Shown: positions 9,503-19,900 of the stretch, one piece after another
Position numbering within the stretch: the first letter of the stretch is position 1
Layout of the letters: every line of letters starts with the position of its first letter
Assembly: GCF_004405105.1 (NCBI RefSeq)
Contig: NZ_SORW01000002.1
Location: 310,001-374,000, forward strand
DNA: 64,000 bases
From: Jeotgalibacillus sp. R-1-5s-1
GTDB taxonomy: Bacteria; Bacillota; Bacilli; Bacillales; Jeotgalibacillaceae
Direction: 5' to 3'
The notes under the pieces: model-generated
Told to the model about the DNA's origin: nothing
The model's database searches: none
What the model saw: only the letters and a program-made list of their open reading frames with translations
Made by a program: the position numbers and the translations under genes

Positions 9503-9694
9503 TTATAATGTGCATTATCTGTTGAGTACTTAAAATAAGGAATTTAACCGATAGTCGAGAATCGTATTTTTTACTAAAAAAGAGTAAAGTCTATCTTAAA
9601 TATTCTCAAATAAATATTTCCAACTGATTTACGACTAATTAAAAAATCATTTTTTAACAACTATGCCAGGAATTATTCAGCACGGTTTTAACGA

Positions 9695-10561
9695 TTAATC
9701 TTCTTCTACTTCATCCAGTGCTTCAAGGTCGAATGTGATGGGGCCGAATTGGGTATTTCTGATATCTCGGACGATGAGGTCGGCTGTTTTGTCATAGTCG
9801 ACTTCACCACCGGCCATCAGACAGCCGCGTTTTTTTCCGATATGGTTAAACAGCTCTGCTGCATCCTCGTGGATGACGTCCATCTGGTAGCGTTCTTTCA
9901 GTCTTTCCGGATAGTAGGTTTCAAGGAATCTAAGCGCGTATAGGGCGATATCCTGAAGATTCAGGATAGTATCTTTGATGGCACCTGTAAGCGCAAGCTT
10001 GTAACCTACCTGCTGGTCTTCGAATTTCGGCCATAAAATACCCGGCGTATCGAGAAGCTCCATTTCCTTACCGGCTTTAATCCACTGCTGGGCTTTTGTT
10101 ACACCCGGACGGTTTCCTGTCTGGGCAATATTTTTTTTAGCCAGGCGGTTAATGAGTGTTGATTTCCCGACGTTTGGAATGCCGACGATCATGGCACGCA
10201 TGGCACGCGGCCGGATTCCTCTTGATTTCATTCTGTCCCATTTATCCTTTAAGATCTTCATTGATTCCTTTTGGATTTGCTGGAGACCTGTCCCTTTATC
10301 GGAATTTATGGCTACGGCAGGCAGTCCCTGATCAGCAAAATATTGAATCCATTCTTTTGTTTTTACCGGATCTGCCATATCTGCTTTATTGATCAGAATC
10401 AGCCTTGGTTTTTGACCAATGATTTCTTCGATCATTGGATTTCTTGAGGATACAGGAATACGTGCGTCTACAAGCTCAAATACGATATCCACTAATTTAA
10501 GTTTTTCTGTGACCTGTCTTCTGGCTTTCGCCATATGTCCAGGAAACCATTGAATACTCAT
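9695..10561 (-). CDS. rbgA: RbgA (YlqF), ribosome biogenesis GTPase
   Basis: Essential GTPase for late 50S ribosome assembly in Firmicutes. The GTPase motifs are circularly permuted: the G4 motif [10 protein letters not shown] (about residue 57) precedes the P-loop [14 protein letters not shown] (about 128) and the G3 motif DTPGILWP (about 172). The N-terminal [12 protein letters not shown] block is family-typical. It has 288 residues, close to the 282 of B. subtilis. The start at 10561 has AGGAG nearby and lies 7 bases after lepB, implying one transcript. The acidic tail LDEVEED ends the protein. Confidence 0.97.
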   Translation of the reverse strand: MSIQWFPGHMAKARRQVTEKLKLVDIVFELVDARIPVSSRNPMIEEIIGQKPRLILINKADMADPVKTKEWIQYFADQGLPAVAINSDKGTGLQQIQKESMKILKDKWDRMKSRGIRPRAMRAMIVGIPNVGKSTLINRLAKKNIAQTGNRPGVTKAQQWIKAGKEMELLDTPGILWPKFEDQQVGYKLALTGAIKDTILNLQDIALYALRFLETYYPERLKERYQMDVIHEDAAELFNHIGKKRGCLMAGGEVDYDKTADLIVRDIRNTQFGPITFDLEALDEVEED

Positions 10562-10568
10562 CTATCGT

Positions 10569-11105
10569 TCACTCCTTACTTACAACTTTAAAGTCTTCAG
10601 GTGGCCAGAACACAATCGACATAACACCGACGACTGATTCCACCGATACAGGACCGATATGTCGGCTGTCACGGCTTTTAGACCGATTGTCACCCATGAC
10701 AAACAAATGACCCTCAGGAACCGTTTCTTCACCTGTTAATTCCTCCAGTGTAAAATCAGCGGTTACCGCTTCTTCATCTAAAAACTGTTCTTCCGTCAAC
10801 TGATCATTTATGTATAGCTTACCCTCTTTAAATGCAACAGTTTCACCGGGAAGACCGATTACCCGTTTAATATAATCATCACTTTCTGACGCATGAAAAA
10901 CCACCATATCAAACCGTTCAGGCTCTTCAAGAAGATAATTCAGCTTATTCACAATTAATCTGTCACCGTCTTTAAGCGCCGGATCCATGGAACTTCCATC
11001 TACAACGACTGGAGAAAATATAAAGTAGCGGATACCCGCGGCACAAACAATGGCAATCAACAGGATTTTGGACCATTCCCACCATTCATTTTTAGCCGTT
11101 CTCAT
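10569..11105 (-). CDS. lepB: Type I signal peptidase
   Basis: Membrane-bound serine/lysine protease that removes signal peptides from exported proteins. A single N-terminal anchor (ILLIAIVCAAGIRYFIF) is followed by the catalytic serine in DGSSMDPALKDGD (Ser39), the catalytic lysine in DDYIKRVIGLPGE (Lys80) and the box FVMGDNRSKSRDSRHIG. One membrane segment and 178 residues fit the Gram-positive Sip type. The start at 11105 follows GGGGGCGTTTAA. It lies between rplS and rbgA; B. subtilis lacks a signal peptidase gene at this point, although it is common here in other Bacillales. Confidence 0.95.
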   Translation of the reverse strand: MRTAKNEWWEWSKILLIAIVCAAGIRYFIFSPVVVDGSSMDPALKDGDRLIVNKLNYLLEEPERFDMVVFHASESDDYIKRVIGLPGETVAFKEGKLYINDQLTEEQFLDEEAVTADFTLEELTGEETVPEGHLFVMGDNRSKSRDSRHIGPVSVESVVGVMSIVFWPPEDFKVVSKE

Positions 11106-11235
11106 TTAAACGCCCCCATGTAATCTGCTTTCTCTATTTTAGCATAGCAGGTGATACAATAACGCGTATTTGAACGAAAGAGAACAATGCAGGAACTGAA
11201 TTTAAATTTTATAGGTTACATGTATTTTCACATTA

Positions 11236-11265
11236 AAAAAAGAGCTTGCAAGCAAGCTCTTTTTT
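11236..11265 (-). terminator. Intrinsic terminator of the rpsP-rplS operon
   Basis: Perfect stem AGAGCTTGC/GCAAGCTCT flanked by A and T tracts on both sides, immediately after the rplS stop. It could work in both directions, but only the minus-strand operon reads into it. Confidence 0.93.
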
Positions 11266-11270
11266 CGTTA

Positions 11271-11615
11271 TTAGCGAATTTCTTTAATACGGGCCGCTTT
11301 ACCGCGCAGGTTACGCAGGTAGTAAAGTTTCGCACGACGAACTTTACCGCGACGCACAACTTCAAGCTTCGCAATTTTTGGTGTGTGTACAGGGAATGTA
11401 CGCTCAACACCTACTCCGTAAGAGATCTTACGTACAGTAAATGTTTCACTTACTCCACCGCCACGGCGTTTAATAACAACACCTTCGAACACCTGGATAC
11501 GCTCACGAGTTCCCTCAACAACCTTAACGTGAACCTTTACAGTATCACCCGGCTTGAATACAGGAAGATCAGAACGAAGCTGTTCTTTTGTAATTTCTTG
11601 AATTAAATTATGCAT
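11271..11615 (-). CDS. rplS: 50S ribosomal protein L19
   Basis: Structural protein at the 30S-50S interface. Family blocks are clear: [53 protein letters not shown] and the ending [13 protein letters not shown] place the start at MHNLIQE, 11615, nine bases after GGAG; the frame extends three codons to a TTG that overlaps the ribosome site. The product is 114 residues. It is last in the rpsP-khpA-ylqD-rimM-trmD-rplS operon, with a strong terminator behind it. Confidence 0.98.
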   Translation of the reverse strand: MHNLIQEITKEQLRSDLPVFKPGDTVKVHVKVVEGTRERIQVFEGVVIKRRGGGVSETFTVRKISYGVGVERTFPVHTPKIAKLEVVRRGKVRRAKLYYLRNLRGKAARIKEIR

Positions 11616-11746
11616 CGATTTCAACTCCTTCCAACAGATGTTCTTGCGGTTCTGTGACCATTTATGCAGCGGAACACCGTTTTCAAGGCTTATTCACTGA
11701 TGTGAACTAAGCACAAGATTCATAATACCACAGCTGCCGATCTGTT

Positions 11747-12481
11747 TCAATGTTCTTTTTTGAATTCTTCAATCCATTTTTTCTGCTGGTCCGTAAGTGG
11801 AAAAACATCGAGAAGATCCGGGCGCCTCGTCCACGTTCTTCTTAATGACTCCTTCATTCTCCACTCATCAATTTTACTGTGATTTCCGGACATAAGGACG
11901 TCAGGAACTTTATGACCTCTGAATTCTGCAGGACGCGTATAGTGAGGGTGCTCCAGAAGCCCGCTCGAATGCGAATCCTTAACGGCAGATTCATCGTTTC
12001 CAAGCACACCAGGCAGGAGCCTTACCACACTGTCGATGACCGTCATCGCTCCGAGTTCACCGCCTGTCAGAACGAAATCACCAATGGAGATTTCATCTGT
12101 CACAAGATGCTCACGGATTCTCTCATCGTATCCTTCATAATGTCCGCAAATAAAGACTAGATGATCTTCTTTAGACAGCTCTTCTGCTTTTTTTTGCGTG
12201 TACCGTTCACCCTGAGGACACATGAGGATAATCCTTGGCGCTTTTTCGGTTCCTTCAGTCAGCTGGTTAACGGCTTCGAAAATCGGTTCAGGTTTTAACA
12301 CCATTCCCGCTCCGCCTCCGTATGGGTAATCGTCAACAGAGTTGTGCTTGTTGCCTGAGAACTGACGGAAGTCGGTTACTTTGTAGTCAACTGCTCCTTT
12401 TTCTTTCGCCTTCTTTAAAATGGATTCTCCGAAGACGCCATCAAACATGGATGGAAAGAGAGAGAGAACGTCAATTTTCAT
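11747..12481 (-). CDS. trmD: tRNA (guanine-N1)-methyltransferase TrmD
   Basis: Methylates G37 next to the anticodon, preventing frameshifts. It is a SPOUT methyltransferase: the trefoil-knot SAM site is at [17 protein letters not shown] and [16 protein letters not shown], and the C-terminal domain holds the block [11 protein letters not shown]. It has 244 residues, the usual length. It overlaps rimM by 4 bases (ATGA), so the two are translationally coupled, and both serve translation. Confidence 0.98.
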   Translation of the reverse strand: MKIDVLSLFPSMFDGVFGESILKKAKEKGAVDYKVTDFRQFSGNKHNSVDDYPYGGGAGMVLKPEPIFEAVNQLTEGTEKAPRIILMCPQGERYTQKKAEELSKEDHLVFICGHYEGYDERIREHLVTDEISIGDFVLTGGELGAMTVIDSVVRLLPGVLGNDESAVKDSHSSGLLEHPHYTRPAEFRGHKVPDVLMSGNHSKIDEWRMKESLRRTWTRRPDLLDVFPLTDQQKKWIEEFKKEH

Positions 12482-12996
12482 TCCAGCAGACCCTCCATCG
12501 GGTGGATCACAACTTTTTTGTTTTCAGGATCAACACTTAGAACAACATCCGCAATAAACGGAATCATGACTTCTTTTTTCACAGCGGTCTGCACGACCCA
12601 TACATCATTGGCGCCCGGTGAAAGAATTTCTTTAATGGTGCCGATTGATTCACCTGCATCTGTTACAACCTCACAGCCAATGATTTCATGATAATAGTAT
12701 TCGTGATCATCAAGGTCCGTCAGCTGTTCATCTGTAATCCGCAGAACACCTTCTTTAAAAGGCTCTACTTCATTTACATTATCTAAGCCTTCAAATGTAA
12801 GAAGGTCAAAGTTTTTATGCTTGCGGTGATGCTTGACAGTCAGTTCACGCGGGTCACTGTTCTGTTTCGTAAAAAGAAAGAGTGTACTGCCTTTTGCATA
12901 GCGTTCCTCAGGAAAATCCGTACTTGAGATGACACGGACTTCCCCTTTGATGCCATGTGTATTAACAATCTTACCTACATCGAACCATTCCATCAT
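12478..12996 (-). CDS. rimM: Ribosome maturation factor RimM
   Basis: Helps assemble the head of the 30S subunit and binds ribosomal protein S19. The N-terminal RimM domain begins [20 protein letters not shown]; the PRC-barrel follows around residues 95-170 ([37 protein letters not shown]). The ATG at 12996 forms a TAATG overlap with the ylqD stop and has AGGGGTGG just upstream. ATG at 12993 or GTG at 13002 are possible alternative starts. The length is about 172 residues, as expected. Confidence 0.96.
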   Translation of the reverse strand: MMEWFDVGKIVNTHGIKGEVRVISSTDFPEERYAKGSTLFLFTKQNSDPRELTVKHHRKHKNFDLLTFEGLDNVNEVEPFKEGVLRITDEQLTDLDDHEYYYHEIIGCEVVTDAGESIGTIKEILSPGANDVWVVQTAVKKEVMIPFIADVVLSVDPENKKVVIHPMEGLLE

Positions 12997-13388
12997 TACC
13001 ACCCCTGACGGATTTCCTTCACCATGCCATCTTCAAGAACGATGACCGGCTTCTGATCCGGATGCCAGATGCTGCCTTCTGAAAGATCAACAAGCATATC
13101 TGTTTCACGAAGCGTGTACTCCGTTCCCATCGGCATATCTTCAATCGTCTTTTCCTGTGCATTCACCTGCGCGATCAGCTGACGTCTTTTATTAATTTCC
13201 TGATTTATACGGTTTTTCACCGCGTCATTTGACTGTTCGAATTGCTTTTCAAGCTTTTTCTGCTGAAAGATCAGCTGTTCGATTTCCTTTTGTGCCCGAT
13301 CGTTTTTCTGGGCAAGGGAATCCTTCAGACGTTTCTTCGAAGAGTTTGTCATTATTTCTTTAATGACGACCTTTTGAGTAACCTGCAT
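12996..13388 (-). CDS. ylqD: YlqD-family protein of unknown function
   Basis: A conserved hypothetical protein of 130 residues, found in Bacillales between khpA and rimM. Residues 25-85 are strongly charged and heptad-like ([20 protein letters not shown] and following), predicting a coiled coil; the C-terminus [20 protein letters not shown] looks like a small beta unit. It has no signal peptide or membrane helix. I choose the ATG at 13388 with GGAG nine bases upstream. Its position among ribosome-related genes hints at an RNA or ribosome link, but no function can be read from the sequence. Confidence 0.85.
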   Translation of the reverse strand: MQVTQKVVIKEIMTNSSKKRLKDSLAQKNDRAQKEIEQLIFQQKKLEKQFEQSNDAVKNRINQEINKRRQLIAQVNAQEKTIEDMPMGTEYTLRETDMLVDLSEGSIWHPDQKPVIVLEDGMVKEIRQGW

Positions 13389-13429
13389 GTTGAGCAACTC
13401 CTTTTTTGAAATCCACTTTATTATACAGC

Positions 13430-13456
13430 AAAAGGGAGGACATCTGCCTCCCTTTT
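13430..13456 (-). terminator. Hairpin between khpA and ylqD
   Basis: Perfect 10-bp stem AAAAGGGAGG/CCTCCCTTTT overlapping the khpA stop, with a short TTTT on the minus strand. It may be a partial terminator or an RNA processing site that tunes the two halves of the rpsP operon. A TATAAT box follows at 13419-13424, without a clear -35. Confidence 0.6.
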
Positions 13457-13688
13457 ACTGATCAATTATTTCAAGTACGGTTTTTTTCTTCTGACTGCTT
13501 TCAGCAGCAAAAGTTACAGTACGTATAGCTTTCGCAACTCTGCCTTGTTTGCCAATGACTTTACCCATATCGTCCGGGTGGACTGAGAGGCGGTAAGCGA
13601 TCGTCTGTTCATCTTCATGAACGTTGACGCTCACTGCATCCGGGTGATCTACAAGAGGCTTGACAATCGTTTCGATAAGCTCTCTCAT
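13455..13688 (-). CDS. khpA: KhpA (YlqC), KH-domain RNA-binding protein
   Basis: Small KH-domain protein of 77 residues that in Firmicutes pairs with KhpB to bind RNA and influence cell division and gene expression. The KH core with its GxxG loop is visible at GKVIGKQGRVAKAIRTV (about residues 42-58). It is preceded by ETIVKPLVDHPDAVSVN. The start is 9 bases after rpsP with only a weak ribosome site (AAGAGA), suggesting coupling to rpsP translation. It is directly followed by the hairpin at 13430. Confidence 0.93.
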   Translation of the reverse strand: MRELIETIVKPLVDHPDAVSVNVHEDEQTIAYRLSVHPDDMGKVIGKQGRVAKAIRTVTFAAESSQKKKTVLEIIDQ

Positions 13689-13697
13689 ATACGTCTC

Positions 13698-13970
13698 TTA
13701 TTTACCGTGCTTTGCGTTATGGAATTTCTCCATAATGCCTTCGTTAGAAAGAAGGTTACGTACAGTGTCAGAAGGCTTCGCGCCATTGCTCATCCACTTA
13801 AGAACCGCTTCTTCGTTGATATCTACTACAGCTGGGTTTGCAACCGGGTTGTAAGTTCCAACTGTTTCGATGAAACGTCCATCACGTGGTGAACGAGAAT
13901 CTGCTACTACAATACGATAGAATGGGGATTTTTTAGCTCCCATACGCTTTAAACGAATTTTTACTGCCAT
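13698..13970 (-). CDS. rpsP: 30S ribosomal protein S16
   Basis: Structural 30S protein. It starts [20 protein letters not shown], the S16 signature, and continues [18 protein letters not shown]. It has 90 residues, identical in length to B. subtilis. The ATG at 13970 is preceded by GGAGGTGCAATAAAA; the frame upstream to 13997 is leader. It is the first gene of the operon ending at rplS, with a promoter at 14008-14036. Confidence 0.98.
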   Translation of the reverse strand: MAVKIRLKRMGAKKSPFYRIVVADSRSPRDGRFIETVGTYNPVANPAVVDINEEAVLKWMSNGAKPSDTVRNLLSNEGIMEKFHNAKHGK

Positions 13971-14007
13971 TTTTATTGCACCTCCGAATAGTTTCACACA
14001 AGATAGT

Positions 14008-14036
14008 ATAATAGCAAGGGTTTGACCCTTTGTAAA
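14008..14036 (-). promoter_or_regulatory. Promoter of the rpsP operon with spacer dyad
   Basis: On the minus strand TTTACA (14036-14031), 17 bases, TATTAT (14013-14008). The spacer begins with a perfect dyad, AAGGGT-CAA-ACCCTT, lying wholly between the two boxes. The promoter position, about 40 bases before rpsP, is convincing; a role for the dyad is inferred. Confidence 0.75.
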
Positions 14037-14079
14037 GTCTTTTTTCTTAACACACTGATTTTTTTATAAAAATGCCGTT

Positions 14080-15429
14080 TTACTGCATGAACGGGAAGTT
14101 AAATCCTCCGCGTTTTTTTCCTTTGGCCTGGGCATTTGTCATTTGCTTCATCATCTTTTTCATTTCATCAAACTGCTTTAACAGACGGTTGATTTCCTGA
14201 ATTGGACGACCGCTTCCGCGGGAAATTCTTTTTCTGCGGCTTGCATTAATAATTTCCGGCTGCTCCTTCTCCTGAGGCGTCATCGACTGGATGATCGCTT
14301 CAACATGTCCAAGCTGCTTACCGTCAACCTCGATATTATCAAGGCCCTTCATTTTGTTTGCACCGGGAATCATTTTTAACAATTCATCCAGTGGCCCCAT
14401 CTGCTTCACCTGACCAAGCTGATCAAGGAAATCGTCAAGTGTAAATGAAGCCGTACGAAGCTTTTGTTCCATTTCCTTTGCTTTCGCTTCGTCGACATTC
14501 GTCTGAGCCTTCTCGATAAGCGAGAGCATATCACCCATTCCGAGAATGCGGGAAGCCATTCGTTCAGGGTGAAACGGTTCAAGCGCATCCATTTTTTCAC
14601 CCATCCCGACAAATTTCACCGGCTTTCCGGTTACAGAACGGATCGAGAGTGCGGCACCACCACGCGTGTCCCCGTCAAGCTTTGTCAGAATGACACCTGA
14701 GACGCCAAGTGCGTCGTCAAAGTTTTGTGCCACATTCACTGCATCCTGACCAGTCATAGAGTCCACAACAAGGAAGATTTCATCAGGAGAAGTAAGCTCT
14801 TTAATTTGCTTAAGCTCATCCATCAGCTCTTCATCAACGTGTAGACGGCCGGCTGTATCGATCAGCACATAATCATGATGTTCTTCCTTCGCTTTTTCAA
14901 TCCCCGCTTTTGCGATTTCAACAGGGCTTACCTGATCTCCCATTGAAAAAACAGGCAGACTGAGCTGTTTACCGAGTGTTTCTAGCTGCTTGATCGCAGC
15001 AGGACGGTAAATATCAGCAGCAACAAGAAGCGGCTTGCGGTTATGCTTTTTACGCAGCAGACCGGCAAGTTTACCTGCTGTAGTTGTTTTACCGGCACCC
15101 TGAAGTCCTACCATCATAATGACAGTAGGTGCTTTCTTCGCCACTGCGATCTGACTCTGTTCCCCACCCATTAATTCGGTGAGTTCTTCCTTTACAACCT
15201 TAATGACCTGCTGGCCGGGTGTCAGGGATTTCATGACTTCCTGTCCGACAGCTCTTTCACTTACGCGTTTGACAAAGCTTTTGACAACCTTGAAGTTAAC
15301 ATCCGCTTCCAGTAAAGCGAGGCGGACTTCCCTCATCATTTCTTTTACGTCAGCTTCGCTAACCTTTCCTTTTCCGCGGATCTTCTGAATGGATCCCTGC
15401 AGACGGTCGGCTAATCCTTCAAATGCCAT
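14080..15429 (-). CDS. ffh: Signal recognition particle protein Ffh
   Basis: SRP54 GTPase that, with 4.5S/6S scRNA, delivers nascent membrane and secreted proteins to FtsY. The N domain (1-90) is followed by the G domain with GLQGAGKTTTAGKLA (about residue 105), DTAGRLHVDEEL and TKLDGDTRGGAAL. The methionine-rich M domain binds signal sequence and RNA (RRKRISRGSGRPIQE, and MKKMMKQM near the end). It has 449 residues, the normal length. The start is 13 bases after ylxM with AGGAGG upstream. Confidence 0.98.
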   Translation of the reverse strand: MAFEGLADRLQGSIQKIRGKGKVSEADVKEMMREVRLALLEADVNFKVVKSFVKRVSERAVGQEVMKSLTPGQQVIKVVKEELTELMGGEQSQIAVAKKAPTVIMMVGLQGAGKTTTAGKLAGLLRKKHNRKPLLVAADIYRPAAIKQLETLGKQLSLPVFSMGDQVSPVEIAKAGIEKAKEEHHDYVLIDTAGRLHVDEELMDELKQIKELTSPDEIFLVVDSMTGQDAVNVAQNFDDALGVSGVILTKLDGDTRGGAALSIRSVTGKPVKFVGMGEKMDALEPFHPERMASRILGMGDMLSLIEKAQTNVDEAKAKEMEQKLRTASFTLDDFLDQLGQVKQMGPLDELLKMIPGANKMKGLDNIEVDGKQLGHVEAIIQSMTPQEKEQPEIINASRRKRISRGSGRPIQEINRLLKQFDEMKKMMKQMTNAQAKGKKRGGFNFPFMQ

Positions 15430-15442
15430 ATCGTGAAGCCTC

Positions 15443-15775
15443 CTACTCTAATTCCTCAAGCGCATCAATAATCGGCAGCAGCACTTCTTTCGAAGGAGGT
15501 TCTGCAGCTGCAGCCTCTCTCAGTCTGCCAATCATACCAGCACGCTCCTGGAATTTTTGAAATAACAATAATTTTGATTCATATTCCTCAAGCATTGCTT
15601 CTGTTCTCTTAATATTGTCATACACTGCCTGACGGCTGACATCATACTCTTCTGCAATTTCCCCTAAAGAATAATCATCCAGATAATATAGAGACATGTA
15701 GCTCCGCTGTTTTGGTGTTAACAGCATCTGATAAAAATCATAGAGAAAATTCACTCTGGTCGTTTTCTCGAGCAT
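15443..15775 (-). CDS. ylxM: YlxM, UPF0122 HTH protein
   Basis: Putative DNA-binding protein of 110 residues, co-transcribed with ffh in many Firmicutes. A sigma-70 region-4-like helix-turn-helix spans about residues 18-60 ([38 protein letters not shown]). In some relatives it has been linked to SRP function. The start at 15775 follows GGGGGG six bases upstream. It has its own strong promoter with a dyad, so it could regulate itself; that is inference. Confidence 0.9.
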   Translation of the reverse strand: MLEKTTRVNFLYDFYQMLLTPKQRSYMSLYYLDDYSLGEIAEEYDVSRQAVYDNIKRTEAMLEEYESKLLLFQKFQERAGMIGRLREAAAAEPPSKEVLLPIIDALEELE

Positions 15776-15816
15776 GACACGCCCCCCTTTGTTAAGTGAA
15801 AAGCCTTTACAGTGAA

Positions 15817-15845
15817 ATCATACCTTGATCCCGGTATGATGTCAA
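15817..15845 (-). promoter_or_regulatory. Promoter of ylxM-ffh with overlapping dyad
   Basis: On the minus strand TTGACA (15845-15840), 17 bases, TATGAT (15822-15817), a near-consensus sigma-A promoter. A perfect 8-bp dyad, ATCATACC at 15817-15824 and GGTATGAT at 15833-15840, runs from the edge of the -35 across the -10. An outer pairing AGCCTTTA/TAAAGGCT (15802-15809 with 15847-15854) encloses it. Confidence 0.8.
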
Positions 15846-15904
15846 TATAAAGGCTCAATTCAGATATCTCCTCAATTCAAAAGGCTAGGCATGTGTGAAG
15901 TGGT

Positions 15905-16909
15905 TTATTCTTCTTCAGCAATGATCTCTTCTTTATCAACCAGATCTGCAAACAGACCATACACATACCGTTCCGCATCAAACGGCTGAAGATCGTCCAT
16001 CTTCTCCCCGAGACCTACAAATTTAACAGGAATACCGAGTTCTTTTTTAATCGCAATGACGATTCCTCCCTTGGCCGTTCCATCAAGTTTCGTTAGCACA
16101 ATCCCGGAGACGTCTGTTGCTTCTTTGAAAATTTTGGCCTGGGTCATGGCATTCTGACCCGTTGTCGCATCGAGTGCCATCAGAACTTCATGAGGAGCAC
16201 CCGGTACTTCTCGCTCAATGACGCGCTTAACTTTTTCCAGCTCCTTCATGAGGTTCACTTTATTTTGCAGACGCCCTGCGGTATCACAAATCAGAATATC
16301 GGCTTTTCTGGCTTTGGCAGATTGCACTGCATCATACATTACAGCGGCAGGATCAGACCCTTCGCTCTGTTTAATCACGTCAACACCGACTCTCTCACCC
16401 CATACCTCAAGCTGTTCGATGGCACCTGCACGGAACGTATCACCAGCTGCCAGCAGTACGGATTTTCCTTCCTGCTTAAACTGATGTGCGAGTTTTCCGA
16501 TTGTCGTCGTTTTTCCTACACCGTTTACACCGACAAATAAAATCACCGTCAGTTCGTTTTCCTGAATGTTTAACGCTTCATCAGGCTCTTCTCCATCATA
16601 GTAGATGTCTACAAGCTTCTGGGAAATGACACTGCGGATCTCTTCCGTGTCTTTAATATTCTGGCGCTTAACTTCCATCTTCAGTTCTTCCACGAGCTCC
16701 ATGACCGTATCAAAGCCGACATCGGCCTGAATCAGCACCTCTTCAAGTTCTTCAAAGAAATCCTCATCTACGGTCCGGTAGCGGGCTACAAGATCATTCA
16801 TTCTTGAAGTAAAGCTGTTTCTTGTCTTCGTCAGGCCTTCACGGTATTTATCCGTTGACGGCTCTTCAGTTTGTGTGAATTTTTCTTTTAACTTTTTAAA
16901 GAAACTCAT
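15905..16909 (-). CDS. ftsY: SRP receptor GTPase FtsY
   Basis: Membrane-associated receptor that docks the Ffh-ribosome complex at the translocon. N domain followed by G domain: [18 protein letters not shown] (about residue 129), [13 protein letters not shown] and [15 protein letters not shown]. The acidic A domain is nearly absent, as in other Bacilli, giving 334 residues. The start follows GGGGGATACTG. It lies 15 bases after smc. Confidence 0.98.
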   Translation of the reverse strand: MSFFKKLKEKFTQTEEPSTDKYREGLTKTRNSFTSRMNDLVARYRTVDEDFFEELEEVLIQADVGFDTVMELVEELKMEVKRQNIKDTEEIRSVISQKLVDIYYDGEEPDEALNIQENELTVILFVGVNGVGKTTTIGKLAHQFKQEGKSVLLAAGDTFRAGAIEQLEVWGERVGVDVIKQSEGSDPAAVMYDAVQSAKARKADILICDTAGRLQNKVNLMKELEKVKRVIEREVPGAPHEVLMALDATTGQNAMTQAKIFKEATDVSGIVLTKLDGTAKGGIVIAIKKELGIPVKFVGLGEKMDDLQPFDAERYVYGLFADLVDKEEIIAEEE

Positions 16910-16924
16910 CAGTATCCCCCTGTT

Positions 16925-19900
16925 TTAGGTCAGCATATTTTGTTCTTCTTCAAATTTTACCGAGACAAGCTTCGAAACACCTGACTCCTGCATCGTTACA
17001 CCGTAAAGGACATCAGCACCCTCCATCGTTCCTTTGCGGTGGGTAATCACAATAAACTGTGATTGCTCACTGAATCGGTTCAGGTACTGACTGAAGCGCT
17101 GTACATTCGCTTCATCAAGCGCTGCTTCCACCTCATCGAGAATGCAGAAAGGAACCGGTCTGACATGCAAAATGGCAAACAATAGCGCAATCGCAGTCAG
17201 TGCACGTTCTCCTCCCGAAAGAAGACTCAGATTTTGAAGCTTTTTACCTGGTGGCTGTGCCACGATATCTATGCCCGTATGAAGCATATCCTGAGGATCA
17301 GTCAGCTTAAGCTCTGCGCGCCCGCCACCAAAAAGCTCCACAAATACAGATGCAAAATGAACCTTTACCTGGTCGAATGTCTCTTTAAAGCGTCTCGACA
17401 TTTCATCATCCATTTCACTGATGACCTGCATCAGATTGCTTTTGGCTTCGTTGAGATCAGTCTGCTGTTCAATGAGAAACTCATAACGTTCCGATACTCT
17501 GTCGTATTCCTCAATGGCTCCGAGATTGACTGAACCAAGCTCTGAAATGGAAAGCTTGATCAGCTTAACCTTTACTTTCGCTTCTTCAGGATCCACCACA
17601 AGCGGAAACTCTTCAATGGCAGCCTCGTAGGATAGCTCGTACTCTTCCTGCAGTTTATTCAGTCTGTAATCAATATCTGACTCTAAACGTCCGTTTTTCA
17701 CTCTGAGGTCGTTAATACCTTCAGACAGACCCTGATGCAGCCTGCTGAGTTCTTTATAGGAGGCAGTCAGCTTTTGAATTGTTTCCTCAAGCTCTTCACG
17801 CTCTTCTTTTTTCGCACCGAGCCCGTTCATCAATGATTGGCGTTCAGCCTGTTTATCAGCAATTTGTCTTTGAAGAACCACTGTCTGATCTTCTCCTGAT
17901 GTCATTTCTTTTGACAGCCAGGTGAGATCTTCTGCTGTGTTTTTTTTGTTTTGTTCAAGCTCCAATAAGGTTTCCTGCAGCTCCCGTTCCTCTCTTTTAC
18001 TTTGCGAAAGCTTTTCTTCTGAAACGGCAAGCTTCGATTGAAGCTCAGATTTCACCTGAATTTTCTCATCTCTTGATGAGCTTTGAACGTTTTTCTGCTT
18101 CGTCAGCTCTTTAATGGCGAGATCAAGCTGTTCAAGCTCAACACCGGACTTTTCAAGTTTTTGCTTAATGTCAGCAGTCCTCGCTGTCACAGATTTACTT
18201 GCATCCTGATATTCAGCAATTTCGAGGTCATACAAGGCAAGCTGTTCATCCGTTTTCTTTAATGCAGCTTCTGCTTCGCGGAGTTCTGCCTTCATTTCAG
18301 ACTCCTGGATACGCATCTGCTCGCCGGCAGTTCTGAGTGTTTCCATCTCATGATCTGCAGCGGCAGCCTGTTTTTTAAGTTCCTGCACTTTCTTTTCAAG
18401 TTTAACTGCAGTCTGTTCAAAGTCAGGTATTTGTGCGGTCAGCTGATCAAGCTCGTTTTTACGGGAAAAGATCGAGCTGCTTTTTTTCGCCTGAGCTCCT
18501 CCCGTCATAGAACCTCCCGGATTCACCAGGTCCCCGTCAAGCGTCACAATCCGGTATCTGTATCCGAGCTGTTTTGCCAGTTCGTTGGCGCCTTTCAAAT
18601 CCCGCGCAACAATGACGTTACCGAGGAGGTTTTCAATCACATTTCGATATTTTTCATCAAAAGAAACAAGCGCTGAGGCCGTATTGATAAATGCCTGGTG
18701 TCCATTGATCTGATGAAGAACGGATGATGGAACAAGCCTTGACTTGATTACGGTCATTGGCAGGAAAGTAGCTCGACCCATCCGGTTTTTCTTTAAAAAC
18801 TGAATGGCATCTCTCGCTTCTTTTTCCGAAACGGTTACAATGCTCTGCATCGATCCGCCGAGCGCTGTTTCAATCGCTGTTTCCGTTTCCTTTTCAACAT
18901 CAATCAGCTCCGCAACCGCTCCTTCAATTCCTGAAAGAGCATTACCCCGGGCTTTCAGTATTTCCTTTACGCCCTGATAAAATCCTGAAAACTCCTCTTC
19001 CATGGATTCGAGCATTGATTTTCTCGACTTGGCTTCACTCACGTACTGATAAGCCTTGTAGAGTTTTGCTTCAAACTGCTCTGCCTCCTGGAGGAGTTGG
19101 CTTCTTCTTTCCTGGAGCTCACGATACTCAGCGGACATCCTTTCAAGTTCTTCCGTTTTTTTCTGTATGACGCCCTGCAATTCCGTATATCTTTGCTGAT
19201 GCTTCTCACGTTCCTGAATAAACGTCACGTTTTGACCGGTGAGTTTATCAGCGCGTACGGAATCCTGCTTTTGCTGCTGTTCAAGATAGGTCAACTCATT
19301 TTTCAATGCTGTCTGGTCGTTTAAGCATTCAAAATAATCATTTTTTGCCTGTTCGAGCTGTTCCTCAATCTGATTAACAGATGTATTCAGAAATTGGTCC
19401 AGCTCTGCAAGCTGTTTCTTCAGAAAGGCAGTATCTGATTTATAATCAGCTGCTTTTTCTTTGTTTTCTTTGATCTTATGGTTAACACGGACAAGCTGCT
19501 GATCAATTTCCTTCAACTTTTGATTCAGCTGATCTTCATTTTGATCGGCATTTTTTCTGCGCTCAACGAGTACCTGACGGCGGCCTTCAAGCTGCTCCGT
19601 TTCTTCTGTCAGCTTAAGTAAAATCGCCTGGGATGTTTCAATTTGTTTTTCACATTGGATACGCATCGTCTGCTTTTCATTGAGAATACTGTCTGTCCGG
19701 TCAAGCTCCAGCTTCATTTCCTTTTCTTTCGTGGACATATCAGCCAGCTGCTGTTTTTTATTTTCCCAATCAGCCGTCATGGATCCGATCTCATAACCTA
19801 AAAGGGCTGCTTCTGTATGCTTCAGATCTTCTTTATAGGCTAAATACTCTCTTGCTAAAGAAGCCTGAATTTTCAAAGGCTCAACCTGGCCCTCAAGCTC

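Noticed and set aside
9503-9694. AT-rich stretch after rbgA as a small gene
   Set aside because: No frame of useful length with a ribosome site on either strand.
11187-11606. 139-codon plus-strand frame opposite rplS
   Set aside because: It is the antisense of a highly conserved ribosomal protein gene, has no ribosome site and crosses the operon terminator.
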